A stretch of 44,156 bases of DNA from Flavobacterium sp. UBA6195. Lineage in GTDB: Bacteria > Bacteroidota > Bacteroidia > Flavobacteriales > Flavobacteriaceae. The stretch spans positions 1 through 44,156 of the forward strand of contig NZ_DITB01000081.1 of assembly GCF_002422095.1 (NCBI RefSeq), written 5' to 3'. How positions within the stretch are numbered: position 1 is the stretch's first letter; each line of letters opens with the position of its first letter. The notes beneath the pieces were generated by a model. The model was not told the origin of the DNA, made no database searches, and worked only from the letters and a program-made list of their open reading frames with translations. Shown here piece by piece: positions 32,264 through 39,400 of the stretch. Made by a program: the position numbers and the translations under genes.

Positions 32264-34078
32264 ATGAATAAACTAATACCATTTATTGCCTTTTTTCTCT
32301 TTGCTCTACAAGCAAAAAGTGAAAACTGGGCGAGTAATTCTACCCAAGAGTGGAATCAAAAATCTCATGATACTACCACTATTTCTAATTTAATCAATAA
32401 AGCTAAAACGCAAGAGAAAAAAACGGATAAAGGAATAGAACTTCTTAAAAATACGCTATCAGTTATTAATAAGGCTTTGGCTAAAAAATATCCTATTCCG
32501 GTTCAACAAAAGTTGAAACTTCAATTGGCTAATACCAACTCTGAAATAGGAAAAAAATTTATTGAATTAAGTCAGGTAAAATTAGCCATTCCCTATCTCT
32601 TTGAAGCCTTGAAGTATTTCGAAATAGTAGAAAATAAAAATGGGATTGCTAAAACCTATATGAATATTGGTTTGGCATTTAATAATCTGAAAGATTATAA
32701 AAAATCTAAAAAGTACTACGATCAAGCTACAGAGCTATGTATAGCAATAAAAGATTGGCAAACACTTGGTAAAGTCTATAACAATTACAGTGTAAACTTG
32801 TATGAACAAAATCAAAAAGAAGAATCTTCGGCTTATGTATATAAAGCGCTGAATGTCTTTAAAAAAATCAATGATAAACAAGGGATTTCATATTGCTTGT
32901 ATAATCTTGCTCAAAAATATAACGATGCGGGTAATCCACAAAAGGCGATGCCTTATTTGATGGAATCTTTAGAAATGAGAAAAGAAATAGACGATACCCG
33001 AGGAATTGCAGAAAGTTTAAATGCTATTGGGATTTGTTATCGTTGGATGAATGATATTCCTTTGGCAATTAAATATTTAAATGAAGCCAATCAATTAGCT
33101 CAAAAAAACGGTTTTTTTCATGTATTAGAAAGTTCTTCTGATATGTTGAACTACATTTATGAAGAAGACTTAAAAGATCATGAAAAAGCACTCAAAAGCT
33201 ACAGACTATATATTGCGGCACGTGACACTATTATAAATGAAAAAGCAAAAATAGAATTACTGGAAAAACATTATGAATACGAATATGAAACAAAAAAAGC
33301 ACTTATTCAAAAACAAACAGAGGCTGACAAAGCTAGACAAAAACTAATCTTTATTGTAATCGTTAGCATTTTGATTTTATTGTTGCTATTGGTTTTAGCG
33401 TGGTTTTATTTTTATAAAAAGAAAAAAGCATTAGAAAAAGAAATTGAAAATAAAGCGATTGCAATAGAAGTAGCTGAGGCCGAACGTCGTAGAATTTCTG
33501 CTGATTTACATGATGACTTAGGTGTGGGTATTTCAACGATTAGTCTGCTTGGTAGTCGAATTAAATCGCAAGAAGACATAACAATGATTAAATCAGATGC
33601 AGAAAATATTATTGAAAACACTAAAAGGGTAAATGAAAAACTTACTGAGGTTATTTGGGAATTAAATACAGAACACAACAACTTAGAGCATCTTTTACTT
33701 TTCATTCAGAAACAAGGAAAACAAGTATTTAAAGAGGCTGGGATTGACTTTTCTATGTTAATCCCTTTAGAACTTCCCCATATTTTTCTATCGAGCTACG
33801 AAAGAAAACAGTTGTATTTTGTGGTTAAAGAGGCTTTTCATAACATCCTAAAACATGCTCATGCTACGCAAGTAAGTGGAAAAGTAAAAATAAACGGCAC
33901 CATCAAAATTGAAATTGCTGATAATGGTCAAGGTTTTGATGTTAACGAAAAATTAAATCAAACAACCGGAGAGGGTTTAACGAACATGAAAAACCGATTG
34001 GCAGGTTTAAACGGAAAATTAGACCTTGTTTCCAACTCTAATGGAACCCGAATTACAATAGAAATTCCCTTACCCTAA
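32264..34078 (+). CDS. TPR sensor histidine kinase (NarL/DesK-type)
   Basis: A 604-residue membrane kinase. A signal peptide (MNKLIPFIAFFLFALQAKS) precedes a periplasmic region with five or six tetratricopeptide repeats (about 95-300: AKTYMNIGLAFNNLKDYKKS, GISYCLYNLAQKYNDAGNPQ, IAESLNAIGICYRWM). A coiled stretch follows, then one membrane helix at about 363-385. The cytoplasmic part is a HisKA_3 domain with phospho-acceptor His416 (RRISADLHDDLGVG), and an HATPase domain with VVKEAFHNILKHA (N-box), ADNGQGFD (G1) and GEGLTNMKNRL (G2). It ends 11 bp before the response regulator gene and should phosphorylate it. Placement after the secreted proteins suggests it senses periplasmic or surface state and controls that run. 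Confidence 0.92.
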   Translation: MNKLIPFIAFFLFALQAKSENWASNSTQEWNQKSHDTTTISNLINKAKTQEKKTDKGIELLKNTLSVINKALAKKYPIPVQQKLKLQLANTNSEIGKKFIELSQVKLAIPYLFEALKYFEIVENKNGIAKTYMNIGLAFNNLKDYKKSKKYYDQATELCIAIKDWQTLGKVYNNYSVNLYEQNQKEESSAYVYKALNVFKKINDKQGISYCLYNLAQKYNDAGNPQKAMPYLMESLEMRKEIDDTRGIAESLNAIGICYRWMNDIPLAIKYLNEANQLAQKNGFFHVLESSSDMLNYIYEEDLKDHEKALKSYRLYIAARDTIINEKAKIELLEKHYEYEYETKKALIQKQTEADKARQKLIFIVIVSILILLLLLVLAWFYFYKKKKALEKEIENKAIAIEVAEAERRRISADLHDDLGVGISTISLLGSRIKSQEDITMIKSDAENIIENTKRVNEKLTEVIWELNTEHNNLEHLLLFIQKQGKQVFKEAGIDFSMLIPLELPHIFLSSYERKQLYFVVKEAFHNILKHAHATQVSGKVKINGTIKIEIADNGQGFDVNEKLNQTTGEGLTNMKNRLAGLNGKLDLVSNSNGTRITIEIPLP

Positions 34079-34089
34079 AAATAAATAAA

Positions 34090-34719
34090 ATGCAATCGAA
34101 AAAAATTGTAGTGCTAGAAGACGATGCTACTTTTAGAAAGTTAATTACGTCGGAAATCAACAAAGTGGAAACCTTTGAATGTATTGGGGCTTTTTCAAAA
34201 ATACAAGAATTGATGCAGGCTGTTCCAAACTTATTTCCTGATTTGTTTTGGTTGGATATTAGTCTTCCAGATGGCTTGAGTATTAATTATATTGCCAAAT
34301 TAAAGGAAATGTTTCCTAACTCATTGTGCTTAATTTGTTCGATGCATAACGACGACGATAAGGTTTTTACAGCAATAAAATCAGGGGCAGATGGATATTT
34401 GTTAAAAAATAGTTCGTTTGAAGTGATGATGAACTCTATTGACGAACTTTTTCAAGGTGGTTCGCCCATGAGTCCATTTATTGCTAGAAAAGTCATTAAC
34501 TATATGAAAACAGGTAACCAATATGATTCACTAAAAGATCAATTGACCAAGAGAGAATATGAAATACTTGCTAATTTAGCACAAGGATTTCAATATAAAG
34601 AAGTGGCACATCAACTTTCTGTAAGTTTAGAAACAGTGAAAAAACACGTGCAAAACATCTACAAAAAATTACACGTGCAAAACCGAACCGAAGCTATCAT
34701 TAAATTTAATAAAAAATAG
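34090..34719 (+). CDS. LuxR/NarL-type response regulator
   Basis: A 209-residue two-domain regulator. The receiver (1-125) has the acidic pocket VVLEDD at 7-12, phospho-acceptor Asp56 (LFWLDISLPDG), ICSMHND (switch Ser) and the conserved Lys in YLLKNSSFE. A linker leads to a LuxR helix-turn-helix at about 145-205: LTKREYEILANLAQGFQYKE, ETVKKHVQNIYKKLHVQNRT. It is the cognate partner of the TPR kinase just upstream. Targets are unknown; the upstream secreted-protein run is the obvious candidate. The non-coding palindrome region begins directly after it. Confidence 0.93.
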   Translation: MQSKKIVVLEDDATFRKLITSEINKVETFECIGAFSKIQELMQAVPNLFPDLFWLDISLPDGLSINYIAKLKEMFPNSLCLICSMHNDDDKVFTAIKSGADGYLLKNSSFEVMMNSIDELFQGGSPMSPFIARKVINYMKTGNQYDSLKDQLTKREYEILANLAQGFQYKEVAHQLSVSLETVKKHVQNIYKKLHVQNRTEAIIKFNKK

Positions 34720-34765
34720 GAACGCCTCGCTAATTTATTTGCTCCCAACCAGTCTTAGTTTATCC

Positions 34766-34780
34766 TGAGCTTGCCGAAGT
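34766..34780. repeat. Bacteroidota intergenic repeat motif, TGAGCTTGCCGAAGT
   Basis: This 15-mer differs by one base from TGAGCTTGTCGAAGT at 37435-37449, which lies inside a coding region. I know this motif as a frequent small dispersed repeat of Flavobacterium-type genomes. A second common motif, CGAGCGCAGTCGAG, occurs at 35257-35270. Confidence 0.6.
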
Positions 34781-34796
34781 GCTCCCCACCGCACTA

Positions 34797-34949
34797 GTGG
34801 TATTTTGTGTGTTTTTAGCACTTGTTTTACCCATAGTAAGTCAATAAAAAAAGGCTCCCTGTTTTCCCAACCCCTCGCGCACAGTCCGCCTTTTTTTATC
34901 CACTTACACCCAATCCAAAAAACAAACGCTAAAAACACATAAAAACCAC
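34797..34949. repeat. Long imperfect palindrome P1
   Basis: The two halves pair over about 65 positions with only a few mismatches and two small indels. The outer arms 34797-34828 and 34919-34949 share GTGTTTTTAGC and TTGTTTT on the stem strand. The inner stem pairs ATAAAAAAAGGC (near 34844) with GCCTTTTTTTAT (34888-34899). The apex is CCCAACCCCTCGCGC (34866-34880). No gene lies within it. It may be a structured RNA, a folded single-stranded recombination site, or a miniature mobile element. Confidence 0.7.
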
Positions 34950-34958
34950 TCCCAAGCT

Positions 34959-35040
34959 ATTATTACATAATAAACCTTATAATTCATTCCCAGCACCCCT
35001 CGCAGTCCCCCTGAAAGTTATAAGGGTTATTATGTAAAAT
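34959..35040. repeat. Imperfect palindrome P2 with the same apex as P1
   Basis: Arms at about 34959-34982 and 35018-35040 pair with two or three mismatches (core ACATAATAA/TTATTATGT and CCTTATAA/TTATAAGG). The apex CCCAGCACCCCTCGCAGTCC (34989-35008) matches the P1 apex apart from small indels, while the stems are unrelated. Related CTCCCA(A/G)C motifs recur at 34741, 34781, 34950 and 35044. Confidence 0.7.
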
Positions 35041-35104
35041 ATCCGCTCCCAGCCGCACCCACCCGAAAAAGAATAGGTACGCTACCGCTAACGTAATTTG
35101 CATT

Positions 35105-35196
35105 GTTTTTTGAAGATGCTTCCCATTTTCAGTAGACCAAAACTGCTAACTGAAAACTGCGACTGCTAACTGAACCATCAAGCATCCTCAAAAATC
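35105..35196. repeat. Palindrome P3 enclosing a duplicated 12-mer
   Basis: Arms 35105-35121 and 35180-35196 pair over 17 positions with one G-T type mismatch (TTTTTGA, then GATGCTT on the left arm). The loop of 58 bases contains ACTGCTAACTGA twice (35142-35153 and 35162-35173). Confidence 0.65.
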
Positions 35197-35362
35197 AAAC
35201 TATCACAAGAGTGTGTTTTTCTTTTTTCTCATATTCACAAAGAAACATTGTCAAACCGAGCGCAGTCGAGGTCGTCCACCTAAAAAAAGAAAACCACACC
35301 CTTGTTTACATCTCCCGATTGAACACCTCTAAAACCCCAGTTCATAAGAACATTTGGGGTAA

Positions 35363-35605
35363 ACATTTTTACAAAAAAAAGGATAAAAAAGAAGCCAAAG
35401 GTTTGTTCCGGGTATTCAAAAAAGCAAGTTCAAGCCTTCGGTTCCGGATAAAATCTCCACCCTTACATTTCCAATACCACCACATCCACTTAGCGTTTCC
35501 ACAGACGCATATGGGTAGTATTTTACCCGTAAAACTTGCTTTTTTGAAACCCTCCACAAGGCAAGACGGCTTTCTTTTTTTTCCTTTTTTCTTTTGCAAA
35601 AATGT
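35363..35605. repeat. 243-bp imperfect palindrome P4
   Basis: The two halves match as inverted copies along most of the element: ACATTTTT/AAAAATGT at the ends, purine-rich AAAAGGA...AAAGAA with its complement, and TTCAAAAAAGCAAGTT (35415-35430) with AACTTGCTTTTTTGAA (35533-35548). GCGT/ACGC (35494-35508) could close the apex. The sequence is open on both strands (+ 35211-35678; - 35369-35647), but the two readings give similar lysine-rich peptides because of the symmetry, so neither is accepted as a gene. Confidence 0.7.
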
Positions 35606-35689
35606 GTGTGGGGCATCTCGGTTTCCATTCACATTTCGGGCAATCACGAAGGAAAGACGAAGGAAGTTAACCTGTTAAATCCTTGTATT

Positions 35690-36112
35690 ATGGACACAAT
35701 TTTTATCAAAACCCACCAACCTGGGGCGCACTATGCCAAACCGCATTTTTTCGTATTATCAAAAGGACTAAATAGCGGAAAACCTAGCAATGAACCTTTT
35801 ACAAACAGCTTTGTACTTGTATTTCAAACCGAAGCTCAAAAAGAGGACATTTTTTGGATAGCCATGAGCCTTTGGAAATCCAAATTCTGGATGCCTTTTC
35901 TTCGCGGTTCGGTTATTCCGTTCTTATCCCTCTATGAATTCAAAAAAGAATTCAATCCAAGAGCAACGCGTTTAATGCGAGAACACGAGCTGCACAAAAA
36001 AAACATTCAAGCACTAAAGCTGCTGCAGGAACAAGAAAACCATTTTAACAAAAACTTACACCTCATCAATGAACTCAAAAACGCAATTATGATGAGGTAC
36101 AGAAGGAAGTAA
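35690..36112 (+). CDS. DUF6943 family protein
   Basis: A 140-residue protein from the ATG at 35690; an upstream in-frame start at 35594 would run back into palindrome P4 and is rejected. It has the DUF6943 pattern known from Flavobacteria: MDTIFIKTHQPGAHYAKPHF, then NSFVLVFQTEAQKEDIFWIA, LWKSKFWMPFLRGSVIPFLS and a charged helical tail (MREHELHKKNIQALKLLQEQ). No function is known for the family. It stands alone between the palindrome region and a perfect terminator. In my recollection DUF6943 genes are often found near cassettes like the one at 37.2-38.9 kb; this is not shown by the sequence. Confidence 0.7.
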   Translation: MDTIFIKTHQPGAHYAKPHFFVLSKGLNSGKPSNEPFTNSFVLVFQTEAQKEDIFWIAMSLWKSKFWMPFLRGSVIPFLSLYEFKKEFNPRATRLMREHELHKKNIQALKLLQEQENHFNKNLHLINELKNAIMMRYRRK

Positions 36113-36116
36113 TTAC

Positions 36117-36147
36117 AAGCCTAGACTAATTAGTCTAGGCTTTTTTT
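36117..36147 (+). terminator. Perfect intrinsic terminator after DUF6943
   Basis: AAGCCTAGACTAA (36117-36129) and TTAGTCTAGGCTT (36130-36142) are perfect complements with the hairpin turning at the dyad centre, followed by a T-run. Confidence 0.9.
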
Positions 36148-36197
36148 AAACCCTATTACTAAATTTATAATCTATTGATGTAAAAAAATCTATCTTG

Positions 36198-36248
36198 AAT
36201 GTACAAAATAATAGTACATTTGATAGCAAATAATAACTTTCTATCAAA
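36198..36248. promoter_or_regulatory. Two overlapping inverted repeats before the 288-aa gene
   Basis: AATGTAC (36198-36204) pairs with GTACATT (36214-36220), and TTTGATAG (36219-36226) pairs with CTATCAAA (36241-36248). The two share bases at 36219-36220, so a protein or RNA fold could use only one at a time. They end 6 bp before the ATG at 36255 and probably control that gene. Confidence 0.55.
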
Positions 36249-36254
36249 TATTAT

Positions 36255-37121
36255 ATGGACTTCATGGATATTCAAAAATATGCAGAGCAATTTATGCAAG
36301 AGAGAAATAGCAGGTCAATTCCAGAATTTGAAGGATATTCTCCTACCGAAATGCATCAAATATTGCATTTTACATTTGAAGCTCAAAGTCCTTTAAAAAT
36401 TCAAAAATTGAATGCTGAAGATTATGAAAAAATACCATTGCTTAATCTGGTAAAGTTTCTATTACAACTCATTGAAAAAAATAAAGAAATTAAACTCACG
36501 GAAAAAGGTTTTTTGCCTACAAAATTCGTTTTTGAAATTTACAACCAGGGTTTTTTGAAAGAGGATCATATTGAAAAAGGTATTGTAAAATTAAATAAAG
36601 AACTTAATTCAATGACAATTAGGTTGTCAAGATTCCTTTTAGAAATTTCAGGCTTAGTAAAAAAAAGAAATGGTAAACTTAGTTTAACACAAAAAGCTAA
36701 AGAGTTCCAGGAGGATAATCACAAATTATTGCTACTGATTTTAGAAACTTTTTCAAAAAAGTTCAATTGGGCGTATTTTGATGGTTATGGTGAAAATCAA
36801 ATCGGTCAGCTTGGTTTTGGGTTTTCAATGATTTTACTTTCCAAATATGGTAACGAAAAGCAATTAGCTACATTTTATGCAACTAAGTATTTTAATGCGT
36901 TCCCACAATTTCTAGAATTGAAAGTTTCAGAATACGAAACGGTTGAAAGATTTATAAGTGACTGCTATTCTATTAGAACTTTTGATAGATTCTTTGATTA
37001 TTTTGGAGTAATAAATATCGAAACCATAGGTTTGGGATTCAATAGGGTAACCTACATATCTAAAACAAATTTATTCGATAAGTTAATAAAATGTGAGCCT
37101 CCGAAAAGAATCAATAAATAA
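36255..37121 (+). CDS. Conserved Bacteroidota protein, pRiA4b ORF-3-like C-terminal region
   Basis: A 288-residue soluble, mostly helical protein. After FEGYSPTEMHQILHFTFEAQ comes LTEKGFLPTKFVFEIYNQGF and LLEISGLVKKRNGKLSLTQK, a pattern seen in Bacteroidota proteins that resemble the C-terminal part of plasmid pRiA4b ORF-3-type proteins. The role is not established; the K-G-x-L-P and GLVKKRxGKLxLT segments look like winged-helix elements, so DNA binding is possible. It has its own control region with two inverted repeats and a terminator shared with the opposing cassette. The TTG-rich N-terminus gives one clear ATG at 36255. Confidence 0.6.
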   Translation: MDFMDIQKYAEQFMQERNSRSIPEFEGYSPTEMHQILHFTFEAQSPLKIQKLNAEDYEKIPLLNLVKFLLQLIEKNKEIKLTEKGFLPTKFVFEIYNQGFLKEDHIEKGIVKLNKELNSMTIRLSRFLLEISGLVKKRNGKLSLTQKAKEFQEDNHKLLLLILETFSKKFNWAYFDGYGENQIGQLGFGFSMILLSKYGNEKQLATFYATKYFNAFPQFLELKVSEYETVERFISDCYSIRTFDRFFDYFGVINIETIGLGFNRVTYISKTNLFDKLIKCEPPKRINK

Positions 37122-37126
37122 TAAAA

Positions 37127-37156
37127 AAAGCCTGAACAAAATTCAGGCTTTCTCAT
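37127..37156. terminator. Bidirectional terminator between converging genes
   Basis: AAAGCCTGAA (37127-37136) and TTCAGGCTTT (37142-37151) form a perfect 10-bp stem with A-run and T-run on either side, between the + strand 288-aa gene and the minus-strand cassette. Confidence 0.85.
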
Positions 37157-37187
37157 ACTCAGTAAAGGTTACCAATCAAAACTGAGC

Positions 37188-37361
37188 TTATTTCTTTTTC
37201 GAGGTTAGGCGTTTTAAAAGCACCGTAACACCAAAACTCACTACTGCTCCAATAAAGGCTAAAACTATTGTTTTCAATACATCTGCTGAGGTTAAATTAG
37301 GTATAACACTCAGTGCAAATCCTCCAAAAGTTCCTGCCTTCAAAGTTAAAGAATTATCCAT
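37188..37361 (-). CDS. Small membrane protein (57 aa), last gene of the minus-strand cassette
   Basis: From the ATG at 37361 it encodes MDNSLTLKAGTFGGFALSVI and a membrane helix ADVLKTIVLAFIGAVVSFGV, then VLLKRLTSKKK. Its start overlaps the stop of the 97-aa gene (ATGGATAA), typical of coupling. A longer version (68 aa) would start inside the neighbour. The layout of one or two membrane helices with a short basic tail resembles small phage holin-like proteins, without sequence proof. Confidence 0.6.
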   Translation of the reverse strand: MDNSLTLKAGTFGGFALSVIPNLTSADVLKTIVLAFIGAVVSFGVTVLLKRLTSKKK

Positions 37362-37647
37362 TCCCTCCAACGTCAGTTTCGGGCTTTGCCTCATCTTTTT
37401 TGTTGCCCAGGATAGTATTATCCTCTACGGTTGCTGAGCTTGTCGAAGTATCAACAGTAATTTGGCTTACTGCTGATAAAACACCACCTGCAACGGCAGC
37501 ATAACCTGCAACGGTTACAACAACAGCAGGTAAAGCTACTGGAGCAGCTACAATGCTTCCACTTACTGCTAATAAGGCTAATCCAATGGTGCGCAACACC
37601 TTAAAAAATTTCGGAGTGGGTGCCTTAGCACGTTCTACTACATTCAT
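37354..37647 (-). CDS. Small membrane protein (97 aa) containing a dispersed repeat motif
   Basis: A 97-residue protein: a basic N-terminus, then two hydrophobic segments (LRTIGLALLAVSGSIVAAPV, ALPAVVVTVAGYAAVAGGVL), then a polar tail. The tail codons for DTSTSSAT (37431-37455) carry the dispersed repeat motif found at 34766-34780, so the repeat has been taken up into the coding sequence in frame. It lies 32 bp after the DUF5675 gene. Membrane association is likely; function unknown. Confidence 0.6.
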   Translation of the reverse strand: MNVVERAKAPTPKFFKVLRTIGLALLAVSGSIVAAPVALPAVVVTVAGYAAVAGGVLSAVSQITVDTSTSSATVEDNTILGNKKDEAKPETDVGGNG

Positions 37648-37679
37648 AATTTTTCTTTTTATGTCATCCTGTAAAGGAT

Positions 37680-38072
37680 CTATTGTACAATCAATTCCAC
37701 ACTTTCTTTGTTATCCAAAGCTTTATAAACCAAGTCTTTCAACTTCGTAAAAGCTTTTCTAGATAGCAAACCTAATCCAGGTCCAGAAAGTTTCGTAACA
37801 GGAGCAATACAGCCACGCAATTCCTTTTGTGCATTATTGGCAGGATGTATCAAAATATAAGTTCTGTTCGGTACATCTACCAATTCCAAATGCCATTTGT
37901 ATTTCGCACTATATCGCTTTCTTATAAAATATTTCCCTTCCGGAATACAGGAAATCCCACGTTCATTTCGTTTCCACGGCAATTCAATTGTATGACTAAT
38001 CAATTTGCCTTCACATTCCAATTTTCCATTTGTTCCTTCAGGGAAATAAGTTCTTGTCAAAAACAGTATCAT
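37680..38072 (-). CDS. DUF5675 family protein
   Basis: A 130-residue protein from the ATG at 38072; a GTG nine bases earlier is possible. DUF5675 features are LTRTYFPEGTNGKLECEGKL, a strand ISHTIELPWKRNERGISCIP, EGKYFIRKRYSAKYKWHLEL, then YILIHPANNAQKELRGCIAP. The HPxN...GCI pattern (His and Cys) resembles the active site of L,D-transpeptidase-like folds. DUF5675 proteins occur in phages and related cassettes. Here it lies between the 252-aa protein and two small membrane proteins, an arrangement like an endolysin-holin cassette. Confidence 0.75.
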   Translation of the reverse strand: MILFLTRTYFPEGTNGKLECEGKLISHTIELPWKRNERGISCIPEGKYFIRKRYSAKYKWHLELVDVPNRTYILIHPANNAQKELRGCIAPVTKLSGPGLGLLSRKAFTKLKDLVYKALDNKESVELIVQ

Positions 38073-38103
38073 ACTGACCACTTAAAACTGATCACTGACC
38101 ACT
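38071..38103. repeat. Imperfect short repeat between the 252-aa and DUF5675 genes
   Basis: The spacer reads ACTGACCACT, TAAAACTGATCACTGACCAC, a run of the unit ACTGA(C/T)CACT. It resembles in kind the runs at 5563-5593 and 35142-35173. Confidence 0.4.
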
Positions 38104-38104
38104 A

Positions 38105-38863
38105 TTAAACCCCTCCATCAACCGCCACAATCGATAACGGGTTAAAAGCGCCATTTTTCAACGGATACATTTGCCCGTTAATTTGTTGGTAAAACTCCAC
38201 ACCAAGAGCCAAAACAAGTGGGTGAGTAGAGTTCGCAGTCACCGCATTACTCAAGTTAATCACAGCCGTAGCCGTAGCATCCCAAGGTAAAATCGCAGTT
38301 TCAGAAGTAGCCACCACATAACTTTCACCTGTAAAGTCAATTTCAGCACCTCCAGAAATCACTTTAAAGTGAGTAGTTCCACTAGGAGCAGCAATCATGT
38401 TCGCAGGAATAAAAGCAGGAATACTAACATCCAAAGTTCCAGCCACACGGTCAATATCCGTAGTAAAAGGAGCAAACAAAGAAGTTCCTAATTTCCCACG
38501 AATATTAAATTCAAAACCAAGCACCAATTCAATTTCTCCATCAATTACATTACGTAATCCTCTGTCACTCACTGCATCCATCTGGATTACCTTAACCATT
38601 TGTTGCGTCAAACGACTCACCATTCTACCATCCGCAGAGTTCAACAACAATGGGCGTAAAGCGGTTCTCAAAAGCTTACCTGCTTTTCCAGCTCTACCAA
38701 ATTCAGAACCGTTCTCACGCGTTCTTTGAAACGCAGGGTCACTAGCAATTCTACTTGCCTCAATACCACCTTTTTCACGAGCCAAATGCCCATCCTGCGT
38801 TTTGTAAAAAGTAATATCCCCGATAGTACCTTTTAACTTAATTATGCCTTTCTGTCTAGCCAT
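38105..38863 (-). CDS. Conserved 252-aa protein, first gene of the minus-strand cassette
   Basis: The N-terminus is strongly patterned: MARQKGIIKLKGTIGDITFY, KTQDGHLAREKGG and SDPAFQRTRENGSEFGRAGK. A middle helical region includes LLNSADGRMVSRLTQQMVKV. The C-terminal half is beta-rich and Ala/Thr/Val-rich (IPAFIPANMIAAPSGTTHFK, AVTANSTHPLVLALGVEF). I recognise the N-terminal pattern as a family common in Flavobacterium, but no function is known. Together with DUF5675 and the membrane proteins it could be a phage-like structural protein (tail or particle component). It appears complete and has the longest gene in its operon. Confidence 0.6.
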   Translation of the reverse strand: MARQKGIIKLKGTIGDITFYKTQDGHLAREKGGIEASRIASDPAFQRTRENGSEFGRAGKAGKLLRTALRPLLLNSADGRMVSRLTQQMVKVIQMDAVSDRGLRNVIDGEIELVLGFEFNIRGKLGTSLFAPFTTDIDRVAGTLDVSIPAFIPANMIAAPSGTTHFKVISGGAEIDFTGESYVVATSETAILPWDATATAVINLSNAVTANSTHPLVLALGVEFYQQINGQMYPLKNGAFNPLSIVAVDGGV

Positions 38864-39129
38864 AACTTCAAAATTTTAGTTCAACATTTTTTCACTTTCA
38901 CAAATCATTCAAAACTCGGTTGCAACACTTTTTGAAATAATTATAAGGCAAATTTCCTCCACAAAACCAATCAAATAACTTAAGCCTATGCCAAATGTCC
39001 TAAATCAACACATTTGTCCTTAAACGTCCTAAAACACCTCAAATCAACTCTATCAATCGACGTTAAATGAAAAGATTAATTAAATACCTTTAACCTATCT
39101 CAAAGCCAACTCAAAAGCAAGGTTAAAGT
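38864..39129. promoter_or_regulatory. Divergent intergenic region with TCCTAAA-type direct repeats
   Basis: The 266-bp gap separates the minus-strand cassette from a small + strand gene. Near 38996-39034 the motif (T/C)GTCCT(T)AAA occurs three times: ATGTCCTAAA, TTGTCCTTAAA and CGTCCTAAAA. Such repeats could be a regulator's binding sites. No RNA gene was recognised. Confidence 0.4.
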
Positions 39130-39330
39130 ATGAATCAAGTACCAAAACGAGTTTGTATCTATCCAAAGGACATACAACGCATTACAGGTAAAAGCTATCG
39201 TCAAAGCACAAGAATATTAAATGAAATAAGAAAGTCGCTTAGAAAGCCTAAAAATAGTCTTGTAAGTATAGAAGAGTTTTGTTTACATACTGGCTTAAAT
39301 ATCGAGCATGTTTTACCAATCATTGATTAA
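39130..39330 (+). CDS. Small DNA-binding-like protein (66 aa)
   Basis: A 66-residue basic protein: VCIYPKDIQRITGKSYRQST, then RILNEIRKSLRKPKNSLVSI and EEFCLHTGLNIEHVLPIID. The first part (KDIQRITGKSYRQSTRIL) looks like a helix-turn-helix and small proteins of this type are common in Flavobacteria. It may regulate the divergent cassette across the shared 266-bp region. Family name not known to me. Confidence 0.55.
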   Translation: MNQVPKRVCIYPKDIQRITGKSYRQSTRILNEIRKSLRKPKNSLVSIEEFCLHTGLNIEHVLPIID

Positions 39331-39378
39331 CAACATCAACTTATTTATTTTTTAAACTACTTAAATAAAATATTTTAC

Positions 39379-39386
39379 TATATTTG
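39379..39386 (+). promoter_or_regulatory. Orphan -7 box TATATTTG
   Basis: A good TAnnTTTG box on the + strand, in the context ACTATATTTGTAC that also precedes abiEi (3890-3902). No + strand gene follows; transcription would run antisense into the truncated surface protein gene. Confidence 0.45.
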
Positions 39387-39400
39387 TACCATAAGATTTG

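Noticed and set aside
35369..35647. Minus-strand open frame of 92 codons
   Set aside because: Mirror image of the plus-strand frame over palindrome P4; low-complexity lysine-rich product.
35211..35678. Plus-strand open frame of 155 codons
   Set aside because: It lies on palindrome P4, has no credible start context, and its residues follow the repeat symmetry and homopolymer runs.
37188..38863. Complete prophage
   Set aside because: No integrase, terminase, portal, capsid or replication genes in the surrounding sequence.
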